Source of the DNA: JALHTG01 sp964528315 | GTDB taxonomy: Archaea > Thermoproteota > Bathyarchaeia > 40CM-2-53-6 > JALHTG01 | Direction: 5' to 3' | Assembly (NCBI GenBank): GCA_964528315.1 | Contig: CAZGRO010000036.1 | Location: 1 to 13,138, forward strand | DNA length: 13,138 nucleotides | The notes under the pieces: model-generated | Database searches by the model: none | Seen by the model: the letters and a program-made list of their open reading frames with translations, nothing else | What the model was told of the DNA's origin: nothing | Shown: one piece after another, positions 6,707 to 13,138 of the stretch | Position numbering within the stretch: position 1 is the first letter of the stretch | Layout of the letters: the number at the start of each line of letters is the position of its first letter | Translations under genes and position numbers: made by a program

Positions 6707-7621
6707 ATGCGCGAATTGAGCTACCTGTCCCTCCATGTGTCAAGGCCTTACCTGTTCTCAGGGTTGAGTTCATCCTACGAGGATGCTGACTATGTGGTGG
6801 TTGGCGTTCCGTATGATAGGACAAGCACTTACAGGGCCGGGGCAAGGTTTGCTCCACACGCAATCAGGGAGGCTTCGGCCAACATTGAAACCTTCAGCGT
6901 CAGGACTGGAATTGATGTTGAGGACCTGAGAATATGCGACTTGGGAGATTTGAGTGTCACTGATAATCCGAAGGAGGTAATTGAACGGATACGACTTGTT
7001 GTCAATGAGATTCTCTCACAGCGTAAGATGCCTGTGATATTGGGAGGAGAGCACTCAGTATCGCTCGGTGGAGTGAAGGCGGCTGGTGCTGACACGACGG
7101 TTGTGGACTTTGATGCACATATGGACCTGAGAAACGAGTACAATGGTGAATCCCTTTCCCATGCCGCAGTGATGAGGAGAATATCAGAGCTCACTGGAAC
7201 TGAACGGATAGTACAGGTGGGGACCCGTGCGTTCTGTAGAGAGGAAGTGGAGTTCTCCAGGGCCAATTCAGTGCGCAGCATTCCCGCCTTAGACATTCAT
7301 CGCATGCCACTAGACCAGAATCTTGCTCGGCTGAAGGATATGCTCGAAGGATGCGGGAAGATCTATCTGACAATTGATATGGATGTGCTAGATCCGGCGT
7401 ATGCTCCAGCGGTTGGAAACCCTGAAGCCGACGGTTTGTCGCTCAACACAGCCCTATCATTCATTGAGGAAGTCTGCACGGGGAATGTAATCGCGATTGA
7501 CCTGACGGAGGTAACCCCGCACTATGACACGGGGGCCACAGCCGTACAGGCAGCAAGAATTCTGTTCGAATCATTATGCTTCGTTCAGCGGCACAGAAAA
7601 GGTTCACCTGGATTGAAGTGA
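6707..7621 (+). CDS. speB: Agmatinase-family ureohydrolase (agmatinase or aminopropylagmatine ureohydrolase)
   Basis: Binuclear manganese enzyme that releases urea from agmatine to give putrescine; some archaeal relatives prefer N1-aminopropylagmatine and give spermidine. Numbering from the ATG at 6707 (304 residues, normal for the family), the metal ligands are all visible: H116 in GGEHS, D136/H138/D140 in DFDAHMD, and D224/D226 in TIDMDVLDP. E268 in DLTEVTP is also conserved. The substrate loop reads YNGESLSHAAVMRRI and the region after the metal site is APAVGNPEADGL. An upstream in-frame ATG at 6677 would add ten residues but falls inside the TATA-like box, and AAGGATAGG directly precedes 6707, so 6707 is preferred. 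No arginine decarboxylase or aminopropyltransferase gene is in the window to settle the substrate. The stop is 6 bases from the stop of the opposing thioredoxin-like gene. Confidence 0.88.
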   Translation: MRELSYLSLHVSRPYLFSGLSSSYEDADYVVVGVPYDRTSTYRAGARFAPHAIREASANIETFSVRTGIDVEDLRICDLGDLSVTDNPKEVIERIRLVVNEILSQRKMPVILGGEHSVSLGGVKAAGADTTVVDFDAHMDLRNEYNGESLSHAAVMRRISELTGTERIVQVGTRAFCREEVEFSRANSVRSIPALDIHRMPLDQNLARLKDMLEGCGKIYLTIDMDVLDPAYAPAVGNPEADGLSLNTALSFIEEVCTGNVIAIDLTEVTPHYDTGATAVQAARILFESLCFVQRHRKGSPGLK

Positions 7622-7627
7622 GATCCG

Positions 7628-7891
7628 TCAGCTGAGTGCTGCCTTCAATGCGGACGTCAACTGTTGTCTGCTTATGATGCCCTCCGCGCATTTCGTTCCA
7701 TTGACCACAATCGTTGGAACCAATTGAATCCCGTATTTCTCAGCTAATGGTTCACCTTCATCTGACCAGGCATCTATCTCGCATACCTCGACAGTACGCC
7801 CAAGATCTTTCACAATCTCATGAAGCATCTTCTTTACTGGTGCACAGTGGGGGCAGGTCTTGGAGTAGAAGAATTCTATCTTGTTGTTCAT
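7628..7891 (-). CDS. Miniature thioredoxin/glutaredoxin-like protein with CPHC active site
   Basis: An 87-residue cytoplasmic thiol-disulfide protein. The fold elements are in order: beta strand NKIEFFYS, active site C13-P-H-C16, a helix (about 17-30), strand VEVCEID, and the cis-proline loop LVPTIVVNG with P59, followed by a C-terminal helix. CPHC is more typical of DsbA-like or glutaredoxin-like archaeal redoxins than of classical CGPC thioredoxin, and the length matches the small archaeal glutaredoxin-like group. Two extra cysteines, C37 and C68, could add redox or metal chemistry. It has its own TATA-like box 46 bases upstream, so it is probably transcribed separately from the methyltransferase gene before it. 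The partner reductase is not in the window. Start ATG at 7891 is the only reasonable choice before the first strand. Confidence 0.88.
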   Translation of the reverse strand: MNNKIEFFYSKTCPHCAPVKKMLHEIVKDLGRTVEVCEIDAWSDEGEPLAEKYGIQLVPTIVVNGTKCAEGIISRQQLTSALKAALS

Positions 7892-7936
7892 CCAGCTGAA
7901 CCAGCAATGTGCAATGCCGCATGATCAGTGTATGAG

Positions 7937-7947
7937 ATAAATGTATT
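7937..7947 (-). promoter_or_regulatory. TATA-like box of the thioredoxin-like gene
   Basis: On the minus strand the sequence reads AATACATTTAT, 46 bases before the ATG at 7891, which implies a leader of roughly 20 bases. The same 11 bases at nearly the same distance precede the small membrane protein gene. The 122-base gap between the methyltransferase stop and this gene holds no other feature I can support. Confidence 0.45.
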
Positions 7948-8013
7948 CATCACATTCCGTGGAGGCCTGTGTATTTGGCAGCAAGCTGAGAAAAGGTAGA
8001 TGAAGAGGGCAAG

Positions 8014-9402
8014 TCAGTATTTTCTCGTTAGGCTGGCTACGAAATAACCGTTGCAGCCATCGAGATGAGGATAGAGTCTCTGGCAGTAGTCTAGGTTTCT
8101 CAATCCTGCCTGTCCTATGAAAGGAATCTGTTTCTCCAAGCTGAATTCTGGGTTCAGCCTCAAGAGTCTCTCTATCTGCATTTCGTTTTCTTCTACAGTC
8201 ACACTGCATGTGGAATAGATCAATCGTCCACCTGGTTTCACTGCTTGTATAGCGGAGCAGATTATCTGCCATTGGATCTTGGTGAATTTCTCCAGTGCAT
8301 CGGAGGTGAGCCGCCACTTAAGTGAAGGCGTCTTTCCAAACGCTCCGGAGTTTGTGCATGGAGGATCAACTATAACCAGATCAAAAATCTGCTTGACAGG
8401 CAGGTTCTGGCGTGCATCAACAACAATCGGAGTCGCGCAGGAAATCTTGCAGCGCTTCATCTCTCTCTTCCATACTTCAAACCTTCTACGCGATATGTCT
8501 ATCGAACATATCTTGGAAGAGTTCTGAGTGTGGAGAGCGAGGTGAGCGGTTTTTCCTCCCGGGGCGGCACACAAGTCAAGGATTGTTTCGTGTTTCTTCG
8601 GGTTTGAGACAGTGGTTGAAAGGTAGCTTGACTTGTCTTGAATGGAGAAGAGGCCAGTTTTGTAGGCTCGGGTAAGGGTCAAAGGTTTCCTTGTTTGAAT
8701 GACTCTGAACAGCCCGTCGAGTTCCTCCACAGGAACGGTTTTCACTCCCTCACTTTCAATCTCCTCAAGCAGGGATTGCTGGGCGTCTTTGGGGGCGTTG
8801 ATTCTGAGATAGTTGGGTGGTGCGCTACGCGTTCCCCTCAGATAGTCAAGAGCGAACTCCCTGCCGAAGGTTCTGTAACAGTATGCCACAAACCATTCCC
8901 TATTGAATGTGGATAAGGCGATGCGTTCCATGTCTTCCATGTGTTGGAGAAATCTTCTGGTGTCAAAGTTCATGATGTTCCCAAAGGTCAGTTCAAGATC
9001 CAGCAACTGTCTCCAACCTAGGACATGTCTGGCTGCTTCGAGCAAATCGATTGAGCTTCTGCGATTAGATTGGCGAAGAAGAGCCCACCAAATGAATATT
9101 CTGAGGAAGTTCCGCTTGCCCAGATCAAGATCTTCCAGAAAGTTCTTGTCCAAAAACACTGTTGTTATTCTGTCGATAAGATTCAATGCCCGCGTCGTCT
9201 CCATGATCATCAGAAAGGCTGTCCGCATGGAGTCCACATTTTCAATCCCTAGTTGCCGTGTGGTCTTTGTCAAGGCCTGCCTCTCGCTCAAGCCTTCAAG
9301 TTCCATCCAGCTCAGGGCTTCTACCGCAATTGCCACAGCATCTCTCAGCCATCGACTGCTCAAGGCGCCATTGCCCAAACTGTAAAAGCCTACGCTGAGC
9401 AT
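8014..9402 (-). CDS. RNA (cytosine-5)-methyltransferase, NSUN/RsmB family, with N-terminal NusB-like region
   Basis: SAM-dependent enzyme making 5-methylcytosine in tRNA or rRNA. The C-terminal Rossmann domain (about 250-460) shows motif I LDLCAAPGGKTAHLA (275-289) for SAM binding, ID-SRRR (301-307) as motif II, VDPPCTNSGAFGK with P347-P348-C349 as motif IV (releasing cysteine), and YSTCS with the nucleophile C399 in motif VI. Both catalytic cysteines are present. Residues about 195-250 form the usual N1-like RNA-binding segment (NYLRINAP). The first ~180 residues are helical and resemble the NusB-like domain of bacterial RsmB (SSRWLRDAVAIAVEAL, DLGKRNFLRIFIWWALL). At 462 residues it is longer than the short archaeal NSUN enzymes, near 300. 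The substrate (rRNA or tRNA position) cannot be read from sequence. ATG at 9402 lies 3 bases from the divergent PolB1 ATG. Confidence 0.9.
   Translation of the reverse strand: MLSVGFYSLGNGALSSRWLRDAVAIAVEALSWMELEGLSERQALTKTTRQLGIENVDSMRTAFLMIMETTRALNLIDRITTVFLDKNFLEDLDLGKRNFLRIFIWWALLRQSNRRSSIDLLEAARHVLGWRQLLDLELTFGNIMNFDTRRFLQHMEDMERIALSTFNREWFVAYCYRTFGREFALDYLRGTRSAPPNYLRINAPKDAQQSLLEEIESEGVKTVPVEELDGLFRVIQTRKPLTLTRAYKTGLFSIQDKSSYLSTTVSNPKKHETILDLCAAPGGKTAHLALHTQNSSKICSIDISRRRFEVWKREMKRCKISCATPIVVDARQNLPVKQIFDLVIVDPPCTNSGAFGKTPSLKWRLTSDALEKFTKIQWQIICSAIQAVKPGGRLIYSTCSVTVEENEMQIERLLRLNPEFSLEKQIPFIGQAGLRNLDYCQRLYPHLDGCNGYFVASLTRKY
9381..9388 (+). promoter_or_regulatory. Candidate TATA-like box for polB1 inside the methyltransferase gene
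   Basis: TGTAAAAG lies about 22 bases before the ATG at 9406, within the first codons of the opposing methyltransferase gene. If used, the polB1 transcript would be leaderless or nearly so. It is the only AT-rich element close enough upstream. The match to the archaeal consensus is modest. Confidence 0.25.
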
Positions 9403-9405
9403 TTA

Positions 9406-12054
9406 ATGTGTGATGGAACAGGTCTAACGGAGCGGGATAGGGTGTCAGTTCTGGACAAATACCTTGTGGCTGAGGCTCAGGCTAGTGAGAGCAAACCCGC
9501 TTCCAAGCCCACCTCAGCTCCCAAGGAATCCTTAATCTTCACGCCTGAGCTCACAAGGAATCTGCAGAACTGCTATCTTACGTCCGTCGGATATGACGGA
9601 GACAAACGTCTAGCGTATCTCAAGTTGCTTGATCCAAAGACTCAGAGAATACATGTCTGGTACGATGACACGGGCCACAAACCATACTGCCTCTCCGACC
9701 AACCTATTGAAGATCTGAAACAGAAAGAAGCGCTTGCAAACCATCCTGGACTTGAAGGGTTCGATCGAGTCCCGAAGTATGATGGGCTCAATGATCGGGA
9801 AACTGAGATGACTGTGATTGTTGCGAAGGATCCGCTTAGCATTGGGGGACGAGCGACTGGATGCATCAGGGACATTGTGAGAGCATGGGAAGCAGACATC
9901 AAATACGTTGAGAACTACATATATGATAAGGGCCTAAAACCCGGGATGCCATATGATCTGGTGGACGGGAAGCTCAGTCCCACACCAATAAAGATCCCAG
10001 AGGAGAGCCGGACCTCGATCTCTCTTTTCTTCAAAGATGAGACCCAAGACTACAGGAACCTAGCGCTTGAGTGGGCTGATCTTCTTGAACACCCGGTTCC
10101 TGATATCAGAAGGGCCTCGCTGGACATTGAGGTCTACTCTCCTGTGGCAACAAGAATCCCTGACCCAAAGACGGCGGAGCACCCTGTGATATGTGCATCG
10201 ATTCTTGGTTCAGATGGCACACGGCGCGTACTAATGCTCAGAAGAAAGAGCGTTGCTGACGGAGATCTCCTGTCCCTGAAGGACATCAAGATGGATTTCT
10301 ATGATAGGGAGGAAGATATGCTCACCGAGATCTTCAAGGTCCTGCTTGACTACCCACTCATACTAACGTTCAATGGTGATGACTTCGATCTCGCATACCT
10401 GTGGCATCGTGCGCAGAGACTTGGCTTCACTAGGGATCAGATACCGATTGAGATTGGAAGAGACGCTGCTTTCCTGAAATATGGGATGCATGTGGATCTG
10501 TACAGGTTCTTCTTCAATCGGTCGATTCAGGTCTACGCATTTGGCCAAAAGTATCGAGAAAACACCCTGAACGAGGTGGGGGAAGCTCTTGTGGGAATTG
10601 AGAAAAAGCCCTTGGAGGCAGCCTTGCCAGAGCTTACTTACGCGGAGTTGGCGGACTACTGTTTCCGAGACTCGGAAATAGTGATGCGGCTAGCCTCGTT
10701 TGATGACAACTTGGTAATCAAGCTCCTGCTAGCGCTCTCGCGCATCAGCTTCATGGGCATGGAGGACGTGGCCCGACAAGGCGTATCGGGCTGGATTAGA
10801 AGCATGATGTACCGGGAGCACAGAAAGAGACGATATCTGATCCCGCGTGCAGACGACATATTGAACCTGAAAGGAACTACTGCCACCGAGGCGGTGATCA
10901 AGGGCAAGAAGTACAAGGGAGCGATTGTGATCGAGCCGATTCCAGGTGTTCATTTCGGAGTCTCCGTTATGGACTTCATGTCCATGTATCCGTCAGTCAT
11001 CAAGAAATGGAATCTTGGCTATGAGACGATCCTCTGCAAGCACCCTGAATGCAGAAAGAACATTGTCCCCGACACTCCTCACTGGGTATGCACAAAGAAA
11101 AGATCCATCGAAAGCATTATGATCGGCTCGCTTCGAGATCTCCGGGTCAACTGGTACAAGTCAAAATCAAGAGACAAAGACCTCCCTCCAGCAATCAGAA
11201 GCTGGTACAAGGTCATCTCAGACGCGTTGAAGGTTGTGCTCAACGCAAGCTACGGAGTCTTCGGTAACGAAAACTTCGCACTGTACTGCCCTCCTGTTGC
11301 TGAGGCGACCGCGGCAATAGGCCGCCACGCCATAACCCAAACGATAGCGAAGGCAAAATCGCTAGGCCTCGAGGTATTCTACGGCGACACAGACAGCATC
11401 TTCTTGGGCGCACCAAGCTCAGAGAAACTGGAAAGCCTAGTTGATTGGTCGAAATCGCAGCTGGGGATGGAGCTTGAGGTGGACAAGAGCTATCGTTACC
11501 TGGCGCTGAGTTCACGAAAGAAGAACTATCTGGGCGTCTACCCTGACGGAAGCGTAGACATCAAGGGCCTGACTGGAAAGAAGAGACATGTACCGGAGTT
11601 CTTGAAGAACGCGTTCTATGAAATGATAGACGTGCTCACACAAGTTCGGTCGCCAGAGGAATTCGAGAGCGCCAAGGAGAAGATCAAGAACACCGTCAGG
11701 ACATGCTACCTGAATCTTCGCAATAAGCAGTACTCGCTTCAAGACCTTGCCTTCACAATAATGATTAGCAGGTCACCTGAGGGTTACACGAAGACGACTC
11801 CTCAACATGTCAAAGCGGCAAGGTTGCTGAAGGCGAGGGGGATAGACATACGGCCGGGTGACCTAATCGCCTTTGTCAAGACGAGAGGGGAGCCGGGAGT
11901 GAAACCTGTGCAATTGAATCCGTCGTGGCAGGAGATAGACATCGAGAAGTATGTTGAATATCTGGAATCAACATTTGATCAGGTTCTCGATGCGTTAGGC
12001 TTGGATTTCGGTGAACTTGTTGGAGGAACTAAACTTGAGACCTTCTTTCAGTAG
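9406..12054 (+). CDS. polB1: Family B DNA polymerase, PolB1 type (replicative)
   Basis: DNA-dependent DNA polymerase with 3'-5' proofreading, 882 residues from ATG 9406. Exonuclease motifs are Exo I D240-I-E242, Exo II FNGDDFD with D328, and Exo III Y418-C-F-R-D422. Polymerase motifs are motif A D523-F-M-S-M-Y-P-S, motif B K609-V-V-L-N613-A-S-Y616-G, motif C Y-G-D661-T-D663-S, and the thumb K705-K-N-Y708. All catalytic residues are intact. The N terminus has a Ser/Lys/Ala/Pro-rich linker (about 24-40) before YDGDKRLAYLKLLDPKTQRIHVWYDDTGHKPY, which closely follows the crenarchaeal PolB1 N-terminal domain; the C-terminal TTPQHVKAARLLKARGI and GVKPVQL blocks match as well. The frame stays open upstream to an ATG at 9253, but that would overlap the opposing gene by 150 bases and adds non-polymerase sequence. 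GTG at 9442 is a second alternative. No PCNA or small PolB1 subunit gene is nearby. Confidence 0.96.
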   Translation: MCDGTGLTERDRVSVLDKYLVAEAQASESKPASKPTSAPKESLIFTPELTRNLQNCYLTSVGYDGDKRLAYLKLLDPKTQRIHVWYDDTGHKPYCLSDQPIEDLKQKEALANHPGLEGFDRVPKYDGLNDRETEMTVIVAKDPLSIGGRATGCIRDIVRAWEADIKYVENYIYDKGLKPGMPYDLVDGKLSPTPIKIPEESRTSISLFFKDETQDYRNLALEWADLLEHPVPDIRRASLDIEVYSPVATRIPDPKTAEHPVICASILGSDGTRRVLMLRRKSVADGDLLSLKDIKMDFYDREEDMLTEIFKVLLDYPLILTFNGDDFDLAYLWHRAQRLGFTRDQIPIEIGRDAAFLKYGMHVDLYRFFFNRSIQVYAFGQKYRENTLNEVGEALVGIEKKPLEAALPELTYAELADYCFRDSEIVMRLASFDDNLVIKLLLALSRISFMGMEDVARQGVSGWIRSMMYREHRKRRYLIPRADDILNLKGTTATEAVIKGKKYKGAIVIEPIPGVHFGVSVMDFMSMYPSVIKKWNLGYETILCKHPECRKNIVPDTPHWVCTKKRSIESIMIGSLRDLRVNWYKSKSRDKDLPPAIRSWYKVISDALKVVLNASYGVFGNENFALYCPPVAEATAAIGRHAITQTIAKAKSLGLEVFYGDTDSIFLGAPSSEKLESLVDWSKSQLGMELEVDKSYRYLALSSRKKNYLGVYPDGSVDIKGLTGKKRHVPEFLKNAFYEMIDVLTQVRSPEEFESAKEKIKNTVRTCYLNLRNKQYSLQDLAFTIMISRSPEGYTKTTPQHVKAARLLKARGIDIRPGDLIAFVKTRGEPGVKPVQLNPSWQEIDIEKYVEYLESTFDQVLDALGLDFGELVGGTKLETFFQ

Positions 12055-12071
12055 GACCGTTTCATGTCGAA

Positions 12072-12083
12072 CAAGGCGCCTTG
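12072..12083. other. Perfect 12-base palindrome between convergent polB1 and gamma-subunit genes
   Basis: CAAGGCGCCTTG is its own reverse complement and lies in the middle of the 65-base convergent gap, followed on the plus strand by CAGCTG and a TTTT run, and on the minus strand by TT. It may form a short hairpin (four pairs, GCGC loop) and help end both transcripts, or it may be a protein site. The rest of the gap shows nothing further. Confidence 0.25.
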
Positions 12084-12119
12084 CAGCTGTTTTGGAGATT
12101 CAGGAAGCTGGATCAGGTT

Positions 12120-12668
12120 TCAGAATGCTTCCTTAGCCGCCCCTGCTCCGAGCTCAAACGCTTTCAGATTCTCATCCACGGTGTTTGGAGGCACGACCGA
12201 GCGAATCGCTTTCTTCGCTGCCTCAGGGCTCACAACGCCTGTCAGGCTCACAATGGCGCCAAACATGACCATGTTCGCGTAGCTCCTTGAGGAGAGATTC
12301 TGCTCTGATAGCTTTGTTGCCGGAATCTTCCACATCTTCCCAACAGCGGATGGAATATCTCTGACAAGATCCGCGTCAACGATCACCCGTGTCTCATCGT
12401 CGAGCTTTGTCTTATGACGGTTGAACGCGGCTCGAGTCATCGCGACCAATATGTCTGCCCTCTCTGTTTCAGGGAAACCTATCTTCTTGGATGAGATTAC
12501 GACTTGGCTTTCGGCTGGGCTTCCTCTTGTTTCCGTTCCGTAGCTTGGAGCTTGAGTGGCATACTTGTCATCATACATGACGGCGGCTGTTCCCAGAACA
12601 GTTCCTAGTAGGACTATGCCTTGTCCACCCATGCCCGCGATTAGCACCTCAAGACGATCTTTCTTCAT
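12120..12668 (-). CDS. korC: 2-oxoacid:ferredoxin oxidoreductase, gamma subunit (KorC-like)
   Basis: Gamma subunit of a thiamine-diphosphate, iron-sulfur enzyme that oxidatively decarboxylates a 2-oxoacid with CoA to acyl-CoA, CO2 and reduced ferredoxin. The protein has 182 residues, normal for a stand-alone gamma chain. The family signature AGMGGQGIVLLGTVLG is near the N terminus, followed by YATQAPSYGTETRGSPAESQVVIS, the usual second block, and a C-terminal TVDENLKAFELGAG segment typical of KorC chains. The start is ATG at 12668, whose A is also the last base of the upstream beta-subunit TGA (TGATG), a classic translational coupling; a TTG at 12671 just ahead is less likely. Purine-rich GGTAGGAAGG precedes it within the beta gene. 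2-oxoglutarate is the best substrate guess from the overall Kor-like pattern, but pyruvate or another 2-oxoacid cannot be excluded. The alpha chain should lie further right, outside the window. Confidence 0.88.
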   Translation of the reverse strand: MKKDRLEVLIAGMGGQGIVLLGTVLGTAAVMYDDKYATQAPSYGTETRGSPAESQVVISSKKIGFPETERADILVAMTRAAFNRHKTKLDDETRVIVDADLVRDIPSAVGKMWKIPATKLSEQNLSSRSYANMVMFGAIVSLTGVVSPEAAKKAIRSVVPPNTVDENLKAFELGAGAAKEAF

Positions 12669-13138
12669 CAACTTTCCTTCCTACCTCTTATCGCCTGCAT
12701 ATTCCGGAGAAGCCCAGGTTTCTCTATGTCTGCAAATTCTCCAACAATGATCTTGCCTACCAGTTCCTGTTCCCGCATGTCCTTGGCTTTCGAGATCGGG
12801 ATGGCGCTCTTCTGGAACCATCTAAGCATTTCAACACTCTCATCCTTTCCGATTCTGCGCCCAAAGATCGATGGGCATTGAGTCACCGCTTCGACAAAGG
12901 AGAAGCCTTCTCTTGGGAGAGCCTTCTTTATTGCCTCCTTCAACTGGGGTGCATGATAGGTCGTCCATCTTGCCACGTAAGACGCACCGCAGGCCGTGAC
13001 AAGCCTAGACACATCCAGCGGATGTTCATAAGATCCGAAGGGTGTCGTGCTGGTCTTCACGCCGAGAGGGGTTGTTGGCGCAACCTGTCCGCCAGTCTGG
13101 CCGTAGATCATGTTGTTTGCCATGATGACAGTGAGGTC
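12668..13138 (-). CDS. korB: 2-oxoacid:ferredoxin oxidoreductase, beta subunit (KorB-like), N-terminus beyond window edge
   Basis: Thiamine-diphosphate-binding subunit of the same enzyme as the gamma chain downstream. The frame stays open to the right edge, and the residues before the first in-window ATG (DLTVI leading into MANNMIYGQTGGQ) are typical family sequence, so the ATG at 13123 is internal. About 156 residues are present of a usual ~280. What is visible is the NN-IYG-TGGQ-APTTP segment that closes the TPP pyrophosphate/metal site, ACGASYVARWTTYHAPQLKEAIKKAL, and EGFSFVEAVTQCPSIFGRR, the conserved QCP-x-FGR block characteristic of KorB-type chains. The Cys-rich cluster-binding part, if present, would be in the missing half. 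It overlaps the gamma gene by one base, so the order is beta then gamma in one operon. Confidence 0.9.
   Translation of the reverse strand, partial: DLTVIMANNMIYGQTGGQVAPTTPLGVKTSTTPFGSYEHPLDVSRLVTACGASYVARWTTYHAPQLKEAIKKALPREGFSFVEAVTQCPSIFGRRIGKDESVEMLRWFQKSAIPISKAKDMREQELVGKIIVGEFADIEKPGLLRNMQAIRGRKES

Noticed and set aside
7917..7953. Box C/D guide RNA on the minus strand (GTGATGA followed by CTGA)
   Set aside because: Only one C/D pair with an 18-base interval is present and no internal C'/D' pair can be found; the segment is better explained as a promoter region.
9253..9405. N-terminal 51-residue extension of the polymerase frame from ATG 9253
   Set aside because: It overlaps the start of the opposing methyltransferase gene by 150 bases, does not look like polymerase sequence, and starting at 9406 gives the usual 882-residue PolB1 length.
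12064..12290. Two overlapping short plus-strand frames after polB1
   Set aside because: Both are antisense to the gamma-subunit gene, have no recognisable motif and no convincing start signal.

Overview
The window reads as chromosomal DNA of an archaeon, most likely from the TACK side (Thaum-, Aig-, Cren-, Korarchaeota and Bathyarchaeia-type lineages). The evidence is a replicative DNA polymerase of the crenarchaeal PolB1 type (882 residues, collinear with Sulfolobus Dpo1 as I remember it), an archaeal-type topoisomerase IA with two C-terminal zinc ribbons, an AMP phosphorylase of the archaeal AMP/RuBisCO pathway, ferredoxin-dependent 2-oxoacid oxidoreductase subunits, and AT-rich TATA-like boxes upstream of several starts. 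Bathyarchaeia is my best guess at lineage, but I cannot prove it from this sequence. Base composition looks even, near half G+C by eye, and coding density is very high. No gene-free stretch exceeds about 125 bases, and I see no tRNA, rRNA, insertion sequence, CRISPR array or phage gene.

Layout, left to right. A 5'-truncated AMP phosphorylase (+) runs in from the left edge. Next come a flippase-like multi-pass membrane protein (+), a 79-residue CxxC/CxxH zinc-binding protein (+) that sits 6 bases ahead of topoisomerase I (+), and a processive, QxxRW-type family 2 membrane glycosyltransferase (+). A small four-helix membrane protein (-) and an agmatinase-family ureohydrolase (+) diverge from a shared AT-rich box. 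The ureohydrolase converges, with a 6-base gap, on a miniature CPHC thioredoxin-like protein (-). Upstream of that lies an RNA m5C methyltransferase of the NSUN/RsmB type with an N-terminal all-helical, probably NusB-like region (-). Its ATG is only 3 bases from the ATG of DNA polymerase B1 (+). The right end holds the gamma subunit and the C-terminal half of the beta subunit of a 2-oxoacid (probably 2-oxoglutarate):ferredoxin oxidoreductase (-), with stop and start codons overlapping as TGATG.

Functionally this is mostly housekeeping: genome replication and topology (PolB1, Topo IA), RNA modification (m5C methyltransferase), envelope glycan and lipid work (glycosyltransferase, flippase-like protein), nucleotide salvage (AMP phosphorylase), polyamine synthesis (ureohydrolase), thiol redox and anaerobic carbon metabolism (KorBC). 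I do not see a clear new multi-gene system. The points most worth following are the small zinc protein tightly linked to topoisomerase I, the PolB1/methyltransferase head-to-head arrangement with almost no room for promoters, and an 11-base promoter motif used twice. Several starts are reassigned here from TATA position, codon type and family length: ureohydrolase at 6707, glycosyltransferase at 4859, PolB1 at 9406, gamma subunit at 12668.
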